Shown: positions 1-5,416 of the stretch, in pieces
Numbering within the stretch: position 1 is the first letter of the stretch
How the letters are laid out: each line of letters begins with the position of its first letter
Source: Candidatus Aminicenantota bacterium
Lineage (GTDB): Bacteria > Acidobacteriota > Aminicenantia > Aminicenantales > Aminicenantaceae
NCBI GenBank assembly: GCA_016926925.1
Contig: JAFGNQ010000344.1
Span: 1-5,416, forward strand
Direction: 5' to 3'
DNA: 5,416 bases
The notes under the pieces: model-generated
What the model saw: the letters and a program-made list of their open reading frames with translations, nothing else
Told to the model about the DNA's origin: nothing
The model's database searches: none
Program-made: the position numbers and the translations under genes

Positions 1-551
1 CCTTCACTCCTTCCTTGGCCGGGGCGCATCAAGGCCGCAATGCCGCCATAGCCATAGCTGTTTCCGTACACCTCAAGACCATGGGGAATAAGCTGGAAAA
101 GTCCAAGATCATCAGGGCTTTGGAAACCACTTGCTGGCCGGGCAGACTCGAAGTCATATCCCAGCGGCCTGTTGTTCTTGTCGACGGAGCGCACAATATC
201 GAAGGGGCGACGGCTCTGGAGGCCTATATCAAGGAATTCGTTTCCCCGGCGCCTGTTCTGATTTTTGCAGTCATGAGGGATAAAAAAATCGAAGATATGG
301 TTCGTATCCTTTTTCCCTGCGCGAAAAAAGTCATCATCACTCGATTCCCCTACTACAAAGCCGCCGTTCCAGAGGATGTGGCTGCCAAGGCCCCCAAATT
401 CCGGGATCGGATTCTGGTTGAACCCGATTTGGATAAAGCTGTCGCCGCTGCCCTCGAAGAGGCGGCACCGGATGGTGTCGTGCTTGCTGCGGGGTCGCTC
501 TTCCTTGCAGGAGAGCTGAAGAAGAGATTTCCCAAGACTGCTGCGGAATAA
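1..551 (+). CDS. folC: Folylpolyglutamate synthase / dihydrofolate synthase, C-terminal part (5' truncated by window)
   Basis: This is the C-terminal part, about 182 residues, of a Mur-ligase-family enzyme that adds glutamate to folates (and usually also makes dihydrofolate from dihydropteroate) using ATP in the cytoplasm. The reading frame is open from the left edge (first whole codon at base 3), so the true start lies outside; the TTG at 15 is internal. Visible family marks, in order: a GAHQGRNAA segment (bases 21-47) matching the G-x-HQ-x-x-NAA end of the central domain; WPGRLE at 135-152; the highly conserved DGAHN motif at 183-197 opening the C-terminal domain; and GSLFLAGE at 492-515 near the end. 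The frame ends at TAA 549-551, and the remaining length fits the last 40% or so of a normal FolC. The N-terminal P-loop is not in view. No strong terminator follows, so some read-through towards the ATP synthase genes is possible. The family call is firm; whether it is mono- or bifunctional cannot be told. Confidence 0.95.
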   Translation, partial: FTPSLAGAHQGRNAAIAIAVSVHLKTMGNKLEKSKIIRALETTCWPGRLEVISQRPVVLVDGAHNIEGATALEAYIKEFVSPAPVLIFAVMRDKKIEDMVRILFPCAKKVIITRFPYYKAAVPEDVAAKAPKFRDRILVEPDLDKAVAAALEEAAPDGVVLAAGSLFLAGELKKRFPKTAAE

Positions 552-728
552 AGCAGGACGCGCATCCCTCCCCTCCCGGCGACTGACATTGGAAGGATTA
601 TTGACATAGCGCTTCTATGGCTGAGACTTGAAAACGCTTCCTATGCATTTGCCTGTCGGAGAAATTGCTGTTGAAAGTAAAGGAAGGGCGATTCAATGCC
701 TTTTTGAGCTCTATAGCGGCGGAAAGCA

Positions 729-738
729 CGTTCGAACG
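729..738. repeat. 10-base perfect palindrome CGTTCGAACG
   Basis: CGTTCGAACG reads the same on both strands and lies in the middle of the folC-atpX gap. It could be a small operator for a dimeric regulator or chance. No second copy was seen in the gap, so the regulatory meaning is weak. Confidence 0.3.
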
Positions 739-816
739 AGTCGTGGCCCGTTTGAATCGGATGGTGGTTGGCAGGAGGCTTCGACGAAAACGGAATGTGA
801 AGAGTGCCTGTGACTG

Positions 817-846
817 TCATTTGACTTGAGAACTTCAAGGAAATGG
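817..846. repeat. Imperfect inverted repeat (hairpin) upstream of atpX
   Basis: The outer arms CATTT (818-822) and AAATG (841-845) pair perfectly, with a T-G wobble just outside. After a small internal bulge (GA against G), CTTGA (825-829) pairs with TCAAG (835-839) around a five-base loop. About 10 Watson-Crick pairs in 30 bases is more than the rest of the gap shows. There is no T-run directly after it, so it is not a classical intrinsic terminator. It could be an RNA leader structure if transcription starts upstream, or a protein-binding site. Confidence 0.4.
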
Positions 847-872
847 AAGCGCATCGAGGCGATTCCGCCGGG

Positions 873-901
873 TTGCATTTTTACATGAATAGTGGTACAT
901 T
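873..901 (+). promoter_or_regulatory. Possible sigma-70-type promoter for the atp operon
   Basis: TTGCAT (873-878) is followed after exactly 17 bases by TACATT (896-901). The latter is preceded by TGG, which makes an extended -10 (TGn). The -35 matches consensus at 3 of 6 and the -10 at 4 of 6. Transcription would start near 907-909, giving a leader of about 30 bases rich in T and C before the atpX start codon. This is the best candidate in the gap, but it rests on consensus matching alone. Confidence 0.3.
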
Positions 902-938
902 TTCTTTCTTTTTGCTCTTAAGATAGATATCGACGGCC

Positions 939-1355
939 ATGCTGAAAATCGACGTTAGCCTCTTAGTTGTATTCGCTATTATCTGGATATTGCTCATCGT
1001 CCTCAAAAAAGTGTTTTTTCACCCGCTTCGAAAACTCATGGACAGCCGAAGTGATGAGGTCCAAGACGATCTGAGCGCCGGTCAAGAAGCGATAGCCACA
1101 CAGGAGAGAATCCTTAAGGAGATCGAGGAAAAACTGAAGGCTGCCAGAGCAGCAACCAGGGAGATCCAGGAGAAATTTGTGACTGATGCGTTGAAAGAGA
1201 AGGAGAAGATGATGGCGGAAATCTCCCGTGATTGTCGTGCGCAGGTCGATGATGCCAAAAAAATGCTGACAGAGCAAATGGAGGACTTGAAGAGAGAACT
1301 CGGATTGGAAAGCTCTCTCCTTTCGGAAAAGATTGAACAGAGGCTATTACACTGA
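939..1355 (+). CDS. atpX: ATP synthase F0 subunit b' (peripheral stalk)
   Basis: This 138-residue membrane-anchored subunit would pair with subunit b to form the peripheral stalk that stops the alpha3-beta3 head from turning. One hydrophobic helix (about residues 7-22, SLLVVFAIIWILLIVL) is followed by a basic, cytoplasmic FFHPLRKLMDSR segment (26-37). This matches the F-x-P-x(4)-M-x-x-R stretch usual after the membrane helix of b-type subunits. Residues 40-138 are almost all charged, helical and coiled-coil-like (rich in E, K, A, Q). Length is normal for b'. The ATG at 939 is the first start after an in-frame TAG at 924-926, and it gives the family-like MLKIDVSLL opening; no clear Shine-Dalgarno precedes it. 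It overlaps the next b gene by one base. The b' (rather than b) call rests on gene order and the short N-terminus. Some annotations name this gene atpF2 or atpF'. Confidence 0.9.
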   Translation: MLKIDVSLLVVFAIIWILLIVLKKVFFHPLRKLMDSRSDEVQDDLSAGQEAIATQERILKEIEEKLKAARAATREIQEKFVTDALKEKEKMMAEISRDCRAQVDDAKKMLTEQMEDLKRELGLESSLLSEKIEQRLLH

Positions 1356-1921
1356 TGCAATCACGGTTTTCCGTCGTCTTGCTCCTGCTGCTTCTTCCTC
1401 TTTTCCTGTTCATGGCTCCCGAAGAAGAGCACCATGCCTCAGGCTCTTTGGATTTTATCGGGAAAGTGGTCAATTTTATCGTCTTGTTCGGAGGGCTTGC
1501 CTTTCTTCTGTATAAACCGGCAAAAAAATTCTTAGGGAACCACAGTCTGACCATAGACGGCTCCATTACTGGGGCCAAGGATTCCCGGGCCGAAGCGGAA
1601 AGAAAACTTAAGGATGGCCAAAAGCGCCTGGCTGAATTGAGCCATGAAATATCCCGCATGAAGGAAGACGCGGCCGAGGCGGGATCGAAAGAGAAGGACC
1701 GCCTTATCAAGAAAGCCAAGGATGATACCGAAAAAATGAAGCAGTCGACACGACTTGAAATTGAAATGCTGTCAAAGGCCGGAATCAGGGAGCTGAAGGA
1801 ATACACGCTGACTCTCGCAGCCGCCCAGGCCGTGAACAGGATACAGAGAAAACTGACGGCTCAGGATCAGGCTGATCTGATCGACAAATCCATAGACAGG
1901 CTTGAGAATTTGTATGAATAA
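1355..1921 (+). CDS. atpF: ATP synthase F0 subunit b (peripheral stalk)
   Basis: This is a 188-residue partner of b' in the peripheral stalk. It has two hydrophobic stretches. Residues 6-20 (SVVLLLLLLPLFLFM after a single Arg) look like a signal peptide or signal anchor. An acidic/His linker (EEEHH, 23-27) follows, then the membrane helix at about 34-53 leading into YKPAKKFL (53-60), the usual basic exit motif. Residues 75-150 form a charged coiled coil rich in K, E, A and D. The C-terminus (150-188) carries the AAAQAVNRIQRKLTAQDQ region that would meet delta and F1. The ATG shares its A with the TGA of the b' gene (TGATG, 1353-1357), so translation is probably coupled; an AGAGG at 1339-1343 is the likely ribosome site. 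The signal-like N-terminus is known from b subunits of several deltaproteobacterial and related lineages. Whether it is cleaved is unclear, because Pro follows the Met-Ala where a cut would be expected. Confidence 0.93.
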   Translation: MQSRFSVVLLLLLLPLFLFMAPEEEHHASGSLDFIGKVVNFIVLFGGLAFLLYKPAKKFLGNHSLTIDGSITGAKDSRAEAERKLKDGQKRLAELSHEISRMKEDAAEAGSKEKDRLIKKAKDDTEKMKQSTRLEIEMLSKAGIRELKEYTLTLAAAQAVNRIQRKLTAQDQADLIDKSIDRLENLYE

Positions 1922-2456
1922 ACGGATTCTTGTTAAGCGATACGCCCAAGGGTTCCTCAACACCATCAAGGACGAGAGCGAGTTTCAACTGCATTACCGG
2001 GAGCTCCTCGAATTTGAGGAACTCCTTGCAGGCCAAAAAAAATTGCAGGAGCTTTTTCAAAGCCAGTTTCTTCCCCTGAGCAAGAAGAAAGACCTAGTCA
2101 GGGAGCTCAGTGACCGTTCCAAATTCCAGCCAAAAAATAAGCGCTATATTTTACTCCTTATCGAAAACGGAAGAATCGATCTTTTCCAGGATATTTTGGA
2201 GTATTTGCCGGAACTGTGGAATGAACTCAAAGGCATTGCCACTTTTGAGGTGTCATCCGTCATTCCGTTGACGGAAGGCCAAAGGAAAAAGCTCGAAGAG
2301 AAACTGGAACGGCTTGAAGAGAAACCCGTGTTTCTTAAATTCAGAGAAGATCCTTCGCTGATCGGAGGCATATCCGTTAGACGGGGGAACATCGTCTACG
2401 ATGCCTCAATCCAGGGAAATCTTGAGCGGCTCAAGGAAAAAATCATAGAAGGGTGA
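1914..2456 (+). CDS. atpH: ATP synthase F1 subunit delta (OSCP family)
   Basis: This is a 180-residue cytoplasmic subunit that sits on top of the alpha3-beta3 head and ties it to the b/b' stalk. Family marks: VKRYAQGFL at the N-terminus (7-15), [11 protein letters not shown] (52-62), [12 protein letters not shown] (80-91), and the C-terminal delta signature region [13 protein letters not shown] (146-158) followed by [13 protein letters not shown]. Length is standard. I chose the ATG at 1914, not the in-frame TTG at 1902, because it gives the usual short MNKR... N-terminus and leaves an 8-base overlap with the end of the b gene. A weak GAG at 1904-1906 lies 7 bases upstream of it. The stop codon lies within the ribosome site of the alpha gene. 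Confidence 0.95.
   Translation: MNKRILVKRYAQGFLNTIKDESEFQLHYRELLEFEELLAGQKKLQELFQSQFLPLSKKKDLVRELSDRSKFQPKNKRYILLLIENGRIDLFQDILEYLPELWNELKGIATFEVSSVIPLTEGQRKKLEEKLERLEEKPVFLKFREDPSLIGGISVRRGNIVYDASIQGNLERLKEKIIEG
2450..2456 (+). promoter_or_regulatory. Ribosome binding site of atpA overlapping the atpH stop
   Basis: AGGGTGA lies 7 bases before the atpA ATG and resembles the GGTGA half of the anti-SD complement. Its last three bases are the atpH stop codon, so ribosomes ending delta are placed to start alpha. This fits coupled translation and the need for more alpha than delta copies per complex. Confidence 0.55.
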
Positions 2457-2463
2457 AGACATC

Positions 2464-3984
2464 ATGGAACTCAAGGCTGCAGAGATAAGCAAAATCATTC
2501 AACGTCAGATCGAAGGCTATAAAACGGATGTTGACATCAAAGAGGTGGGCACCATAACCTCTGTCGGCGACGGTATTGCCAATATCTATGGGTTGGACCG
2601 GGTGATGTACAACGAGCTTCTTGAGTTCCCCAATGAAATCTATGGTCTTGCCCTCAACTTGGAAGAGGAGAGCGTCGGAGCGGTTCTCTTGAGTGAAAGC
2701 CATCTTGTCAAGGAGGGGGATCTGGTCAAGAGGACGCACCGGATTATGCAGGTGCCTGCCGGACCCGCTTTGGTCGGAAGGATCGTGAACCCCCTAGGAA
2801 TTCCCCTGGATGGAAAGGGGCCGATCAAGAGTGAAGTCAACATGGTCGTCGAGCGCTTGGCTCCTGGAGTCGTTGATCGGCTTCCCGTCAAAAAACCCTT
2901 GCAGACGGGAATCAAAGCCATCGACAGCATGATTCCCATCGGTCGCGGTCAGCGGGAGCTGATCATTGGAGACAGACAAACCGGAAAGACGGCCATCGCC
3001 ATCGATACCATCATCAATCAGAAAGGGAAAGATGTCATCTGCATTTATGTGGCCATCGGTCAGAAAAATTCGACCGTCGCCTACATCGTCAAGGTGCTCC
3101 AGGATCACGGCGCCCTGGATTACTCCATAGTCGTTTCAGCTTCTGCCAGCGATCCTTCTCCCCTTCAATATCTTGCTCCCTACAGCGGATGTGCCATCGG
3201 CGAGTATTTCCGCGACAACGGGCAGCACGCCCTTCTTGTATACGACGATTTATCCAAACATGCCGCCGCCTACAGGGAAATTTCCTTGCTGCTGCGCCGC
3301 CCCCCAGGCCGTGAAGCCTACCCCGGGGATGTTTTCTATCTTCATTCCCGGTTGCTGGAGCGTGCGGCCAAGCTCAACGATGACAACGGAGGCGGCTCGC
3401 TGACGGCACTCCCGATTATCGAGACGCAGGCCGGAGATGTCTCCGGCTATATCCCGACAAACGTCATTTCCATCACGGACGGGCAGATTTACCTTGAGCC
3501 TGAGTTGTTCAACGCCGGCATCAGGCCTGCGATCAATGTCGGGATCTCGGTCTCACGGGTGGGCGGCAACGCACAGATCAAAGCCATGAAACAGGTTGCG
3601 GGAAAACTGCGCCTGGATCTGGCACAGTACCGGGATCTCGTGACTTTCGCACAGTTCGGCACCGAACTGGATCGGGCCAGTCAGGCCCAACTGGATCGGG
3701 GGGAGAGACTGACGGAAATCTTGAAACAGGACCAGTACGATCCGCTCGATGTGGTCATGCAAATCCTGATCATCTATGCCGGAAACCGTGGGTACTTGGA
3801 TGGATTCAAGGTGGGGCAGCTCAAGGACTATGAAGCCCGGCTTTACAGCTATTTTGAGGAAGAGCACCCCGAAGTCCTAAAAAAAATCGCAGAGAATCAG
3901 GAGATCGTACCAGAGACGGACGAACTTCTAAGCAGCGCCATGGAACACTTCAACCAAAGCTTCAAAGAAAAGGAAGAGGAATAG
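2464..3984 (+). CDS. atpA: ATP synthase F1 subunit alpha
   Basis: This is a 506-residue full-length alpha subunit, three copies of which alternate with beta in the F1 head and carry the non-catalytic nucleotide sites. The order is normal: N-terminal delta-binding helix (1-20); beta-barrel domain (about 25-95, [17 protein letters not shown]); nucleotide-binding domain with Walker [10 protein letters not shown] (169-177, K175 and T176); the QKNSTVA segment (200-206); Walker B ALLVYDD (256-262, D261); and [30 protein letters not shown] (275-304). The alpha/beta signature [10 protein letters not shown] (355-364) is followed by R365, the arginine finger expected to reach into the beta catalytic site. 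A helical C-terminal domain (about 380-506) ends in a very acidic, Lys-rich tail. Walker A has Gln172 in DRQTGKT, the mark of alpha as against beta. All key residues are present, so it should be functional. The end of the gene supplies the purine-rich ribosome site for gamma. Confidence 0.98.
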   Translation: MELKAAEISKIIQRQIEGYKTDVDIKEVGTITSVGDGIANIYGLDRVMYNELLEFPNEIYGLALNLEEESVGAVLLSESHLVKEGDLVKRTHRIMQVPAGPALVGRIVNPLGIPLDGKGPIKSEVNMVVERLAPGVVDRLPVKKPLQTGIKAIDSMIPIGRGQRELIIGDRQTGKTAIAIDTIINQKGKDVICIYVAIGQKNSTVAYIVKVLQDHGALDYSIVVSASASDPSPLQYLAPYSGCAIGEYFRDNGQHALLVYDDLSKHAAAYREISLLLRRPPGREAYPGDVFYLHSRLLERAAKLNDDNGGGSLTALPIIETQAGDVSGYIPTNVISITDGQIYLEPELFNAGIRPAINVGISVSRVGGNAQIKAMKQVAGKLRLDLAQYRDLVTFAQFGTELDRASQAQLDRGERLTEILKQDQYDPLDVVMQILIIYAGNRGYLDGFKVGQLKDYEARLYSYFEEEHPEVLKKIAENQEIVPETDELLSSAMEHFNQSFKEKEEE

Positions 3985-4878
3985 ATGCCTGCTCTGATTG
4001 ATCTGCGCAAACGCATCAAGAGCGTGCGCAACACCCAAAAGATCACTCAGGCCATGAAGACAGTCTCCACGGCCAAATTTCAGAAAGCCCAGCGTAAAGT
4101 GCTGGAATCCAGACCTCTCTGGCATGGGCAGCCCGATCTTCTTTTCGAAATGGCGCTTTGGGCTCCTGCTGCCATCCATCCTCTTCTGGAAAGGCGGGAA
4201 GAGAAGCGCATATTGGGTCTGGTCATTTCATCGGATAAAGGACTGGCCGGTGCCTTGAACGCCAACCTCTTGAATAAAGTCGATACATTCTTTGAAGAGA
4301 AGTCCCGGATAAGCGATGTCAGTCTTTTCCCGATCGGGAAAAAGGCCGTACTCCATTTCAAACGGTCCAAATATCCGGTTGTGCACTACCAGTCCGGTGA
4401 AGTGAATAAGCTCACTTCTGAAAATTTGAAGGAAATCTCCCGGATTTTGATGGAGGCCTATATATTACAGAAGGCAGATGCCGTATATATTGCCTATAAC
4501 GAGTTCAAATCGATACTGGCTCCCCGGGTGAGCGTCGTCAGATTGCTGCCCATCGAGTTTAGAGGGGAATTATCTGGGATATTGGAGAAGACGAAAGAGG
4601 ATAGTCCGGTAAGAATGGAGCCGGACTGGGACCCGGGGATGGCCTCCATGATGGATGCCTTCCTTCCCCAGTATGTCCAACAACAGGTCGAGCACTTCTT
4701 CTTTGAGTCCTCAGCAGCCGAACATGCGGCCCGTATGATGGCCATGGACAATGCGACGAATAACGCAGAGGACTTGATCAGCGACCTCACCCTTGTGCTG
4801 AACAAGATCCGGCAGGCTTCGATCACTACGGAACTTTTAGAGATCATGTCGGCTGTCGAAGCCCTTGCGAATAAATAG
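3985..4878 (+). CDS. atpG: ATP synthase F1 subunit gamma
   Basis: This is the 297-residue central shaft that turns inside the alpha3-beta3 head and couples proton flow to catalysis. The N-terminal helix [32 protein letters not shown] (5-36) and the C-terminal helix [25 protein letters not shown] (241-265) to the end form the conserved coiled coil. [11 protein letters not shown] (82-92) is the start of the Rossmann-like middle domain. The length is close to the usual 285-300. The ATG follows the alpha stop codon without a gap; GAGG at 3976-3979, inside the alpha gene, is its ribosome site. Oddity: the C-terminal signature, normally IT-x-EL-x-EI-x-SGA, here reads [15 protein letters not shown] (280-294), so the usual Gly-Ala is Ala-Val (290-291). 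The frame is intact on both sides, so this looks like substitution and not a frameshift. Confidence 0.97.
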   Translation: MPALIDLRKRIKSVRNTQKITQAMKTVSTAKFQKAQRKVLESRPLWHGQPDLLFEMALWAPAAIHPLLERREEKRILGLVISSDKGLAGALNANLLNKVDTFFEEKSRISDVSLFPIGKKAVLHFKRSKYPVVHYQSGEVNKLTSENLKEISRILMEAYILQKADAVYIAYNEFKSILAPRVSVVRLLPIEFRGELSGILEKTKEDSPVRMEPDWDPGMASMMDAFLPQYVQQQVEHFFFESSAAEHAARMMAMDNATNNAEDLISDLTLVLNKIRQASITTELLEIMSAVEALANK

Positions 4879-4884
4879 ACGAGC

Positions 4885-4888
4885 GGAG
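4885..4888 (+). promoter_or_regulatory. Ribosome binding site fixing the atpD start
   Basis: GGAG lies six bases (all A) before the ATG at 4895. It supports that ATG as the real start, and therefore supports the unusual N-terminal extension of the beta subunit. Confidence 0.7.
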
Positions 4889-4894
4889 AAAAAA

Positions 4895-5416
4895 ATGACG
4901 GAAGGCAAACGAGATACCGATATTAAGGATGGAAGCATCTGGAATATCCAGCGCGATTCACTCGGCAAAGAGGTTCCGGAAAAGATCGGCAAGGTGGTTC
5001 AAGTCATTGGCCCCGTCGTGGATGTGGAGTTCAAGGATGGCGAGCTGCCGGAAATCTATAATGCCATCCGTATCACCGACGAGGCGCTTGGGGCGACATC
5101 TCCCTACACACTCCAGAACGTGAAAAAAAAATACGGTATTCGTCCGGACAAGGACACTCCCGGGGAAGGCGAGGCCTCAACGCCCATCGACATTATCGTG
5201 GAAGTCGAGCAGCATTTGGGTGAGGACAAGGTGCGCTGCATCTCGATGCACCCCACCGACGGCCTGGCCCGAGGCATGAAGGCCATAGATCTCAACGGGC
5301 CGATCCGTGTTCCCGTGGGCGAGCCGACTTTGGGAAGAGTGATGAATGTCATCGGCGAACCGGTCGACTATCAGGGACCCATCCAGGCCAAAGTCTGGTA
5401 TCCTATCCATCGCACG
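4895..5416 (+). CDS. atpD: ATP synthase F1 subunit beta, N-terminal part (3' truncated by window)
   Basis: These are the first 174 codons of the catalytic subunit; the window ends inside the gene, before the Walker A motif. The beta-barrel domain is clear: [17 protein letters not shown] (30-46), [14 protein letters not shown] (101-114), [23 protein letters not shown] (120-142), [14 protein letters not shown] (145-158), and YPIHR (169-173), the usual lead-in to the nucleotide domain. Two things are odd. About 30 mostly hydrophilic residues stand before the GKVVQVIG strand that normally sits within a few residues of the start; the only start codon that avoids cutting the barrel is the ATG at 4895, which has a good GGAG. 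Also, about 40 residues (61-100, including [20 protein letters not shown]) lie between the strands AIRI and IVEV, where E. coli beta has about 7. The start is 16 bases after gamma, in the same operon. An epsilon gene (atpC) would be expected next. Confidence 0.96.
   Translation, partial: MTEGKRDTDIKDGSIWNIQRDSLGKEVPEKIGKVVQVIGPVVDVEFKDGELPEIYNAIRITDEALGATSPYTLQNVKKKYGIRPDKDTPGEGEASTPIDIIVEVEQHLGEDKVRCISMHPTDGLARGMKAIDLNGPIRVPVGEPTLGRVMNVIGEPVDYQGPIQAKVWYPIHRT

Larger units (their letters stand above)
552..938. other. folC-atpX intergenic region, no recognisable gene
   Basis: This is a stretch of 387 bases between the folC stop and the first ATP synthase gene. Several short frames are open here (+ strand 628-813 and 632-829; - strand 641-838). 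None gives a protein I recognise and they overlap one another, so I do not call a gene. The stretch holds an imperfect hairpin (817-846), a 10-base palindrome (729-738), repeated CGCTTC(C/T) motifs, and a possible promoter just before atpX. It is unusually long for this compact neighbourhood and most likely carries the promoter and leader of the atp operon, perhaps with the remains of a lost gene. No tRNA, CRISPR array, insertion sequence or clear intrinsic terminator was seen. Confidence 0.7.

Noticed and set aside
353..607. 84-codon open frame on the - strand over the end of folC
   Set aside because: It lies mostly antisense to conserved folC coding sequence, is low-complexity Ser/Ala/Arg-rich, and shows no recognisable protein.
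601..629. Perfect -35 hexamer TTGACA at 601-606
   Set aside because: No acceptable -10 follows at 16-18 bases (for example AGACTT at 624-629), so a promoter cannot be supported.
628..813. 61-codon + frame starting at TTG in the folC-atpX gap, and the overlapping - frame at 641-838
   Set aside because: Neither is recognised, both overlap each other and a third open frame, and neither has a convincing start; they are not called as genes.
858..882. GGCG-ATTC-CGCC hairpin followed by a run of five T as a folC terminator
   Set aside because: The stem is only four pairs and eight bases separate it from the T-run, too far for an intrinsic terminator.
1114..1806. 230-codon open frame on the - strand across the b' and b genes
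   Set aside because: It is the antisense of two coiled-coil genes: Lys/Glu-rich codons read backwards give a Ser/Phe/Leu-rich product with no family marks, and it crosses two well-supported genes.
1902..1913. Earlier TTG start for delta, adding four residues (MRIC)
   Set aside because: The ATG at 1914 gives the family-like N-terminus and a smaller overlap with the b gene; the added residues match nothing in the family.
4929..5123. 64-codon + frame within the start of atpD in another frame
   Set aside because: It is a shadow of the beta coding sequence; the conserved beta barrel motifs are in the frame beginning at 4895.

Overview
The window holds the 3' end of a folylpolyglutamate/dihydrofolate synthase gene (folC). 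After a gap of 387 bases without a recognisable gene comes the first part of an F-type ATP synthase operon, all on the + strand: b' (atpX/atpF2), b (atpF), delta (atpH), alpha (atpA), gamma (atpG), and the first 174 codons of beta (atpD), which runs off the right edge. Nothing on the - strand is convincing as a gene.

The operon is tightly packed. The b'/b junction is a one-base stop/start overlap (TGATG), b and delta overlap by 8 bases, and alpha starts 7 bases after delta. Gamma starts on the base right after the alpha stop codon, and beta starts 16 bases after gamma. This points to one polycistronic message with translational coupling. The products form the F1 head (alpha, gamma, beta; epsilon would be expected beyond the edge), the delta connector and the b/b' peripheral stalk. 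The membrane rotor/stator genes atpB (a) and atpE (c) are absent from the position next to the b genes, so the ATP synthase genes are split between at least two loci.

The organism is a Gram-negative-type bacterium of moderate GC. The paired b'/b genes, a b subunit with a signal-like N-terminus, and the separation of a/c from the F1 genes occur in Deltaproteobacteria-type and Acidobacteriota-type genomes. The beta stretch reading [14 protein letters not shown]...[17 protein letters not shown] looks to me most like Acidobacteriota (possibly the Aminicenantes side). That is from memory and tentative.

The window is mostly ordinary core metabolism, and I see no undescribed system. The points worth a second look are a beta subunit with an N-terminal extension of about 30 residues and a long extra loop in its first domain, a gamma subunit whose C-terminal signature is altered at two normally conserved positions, and an upstream gap holding small repeats, a hairpin, a possible extended -10 promoter and an unclassified small basic reading frame.
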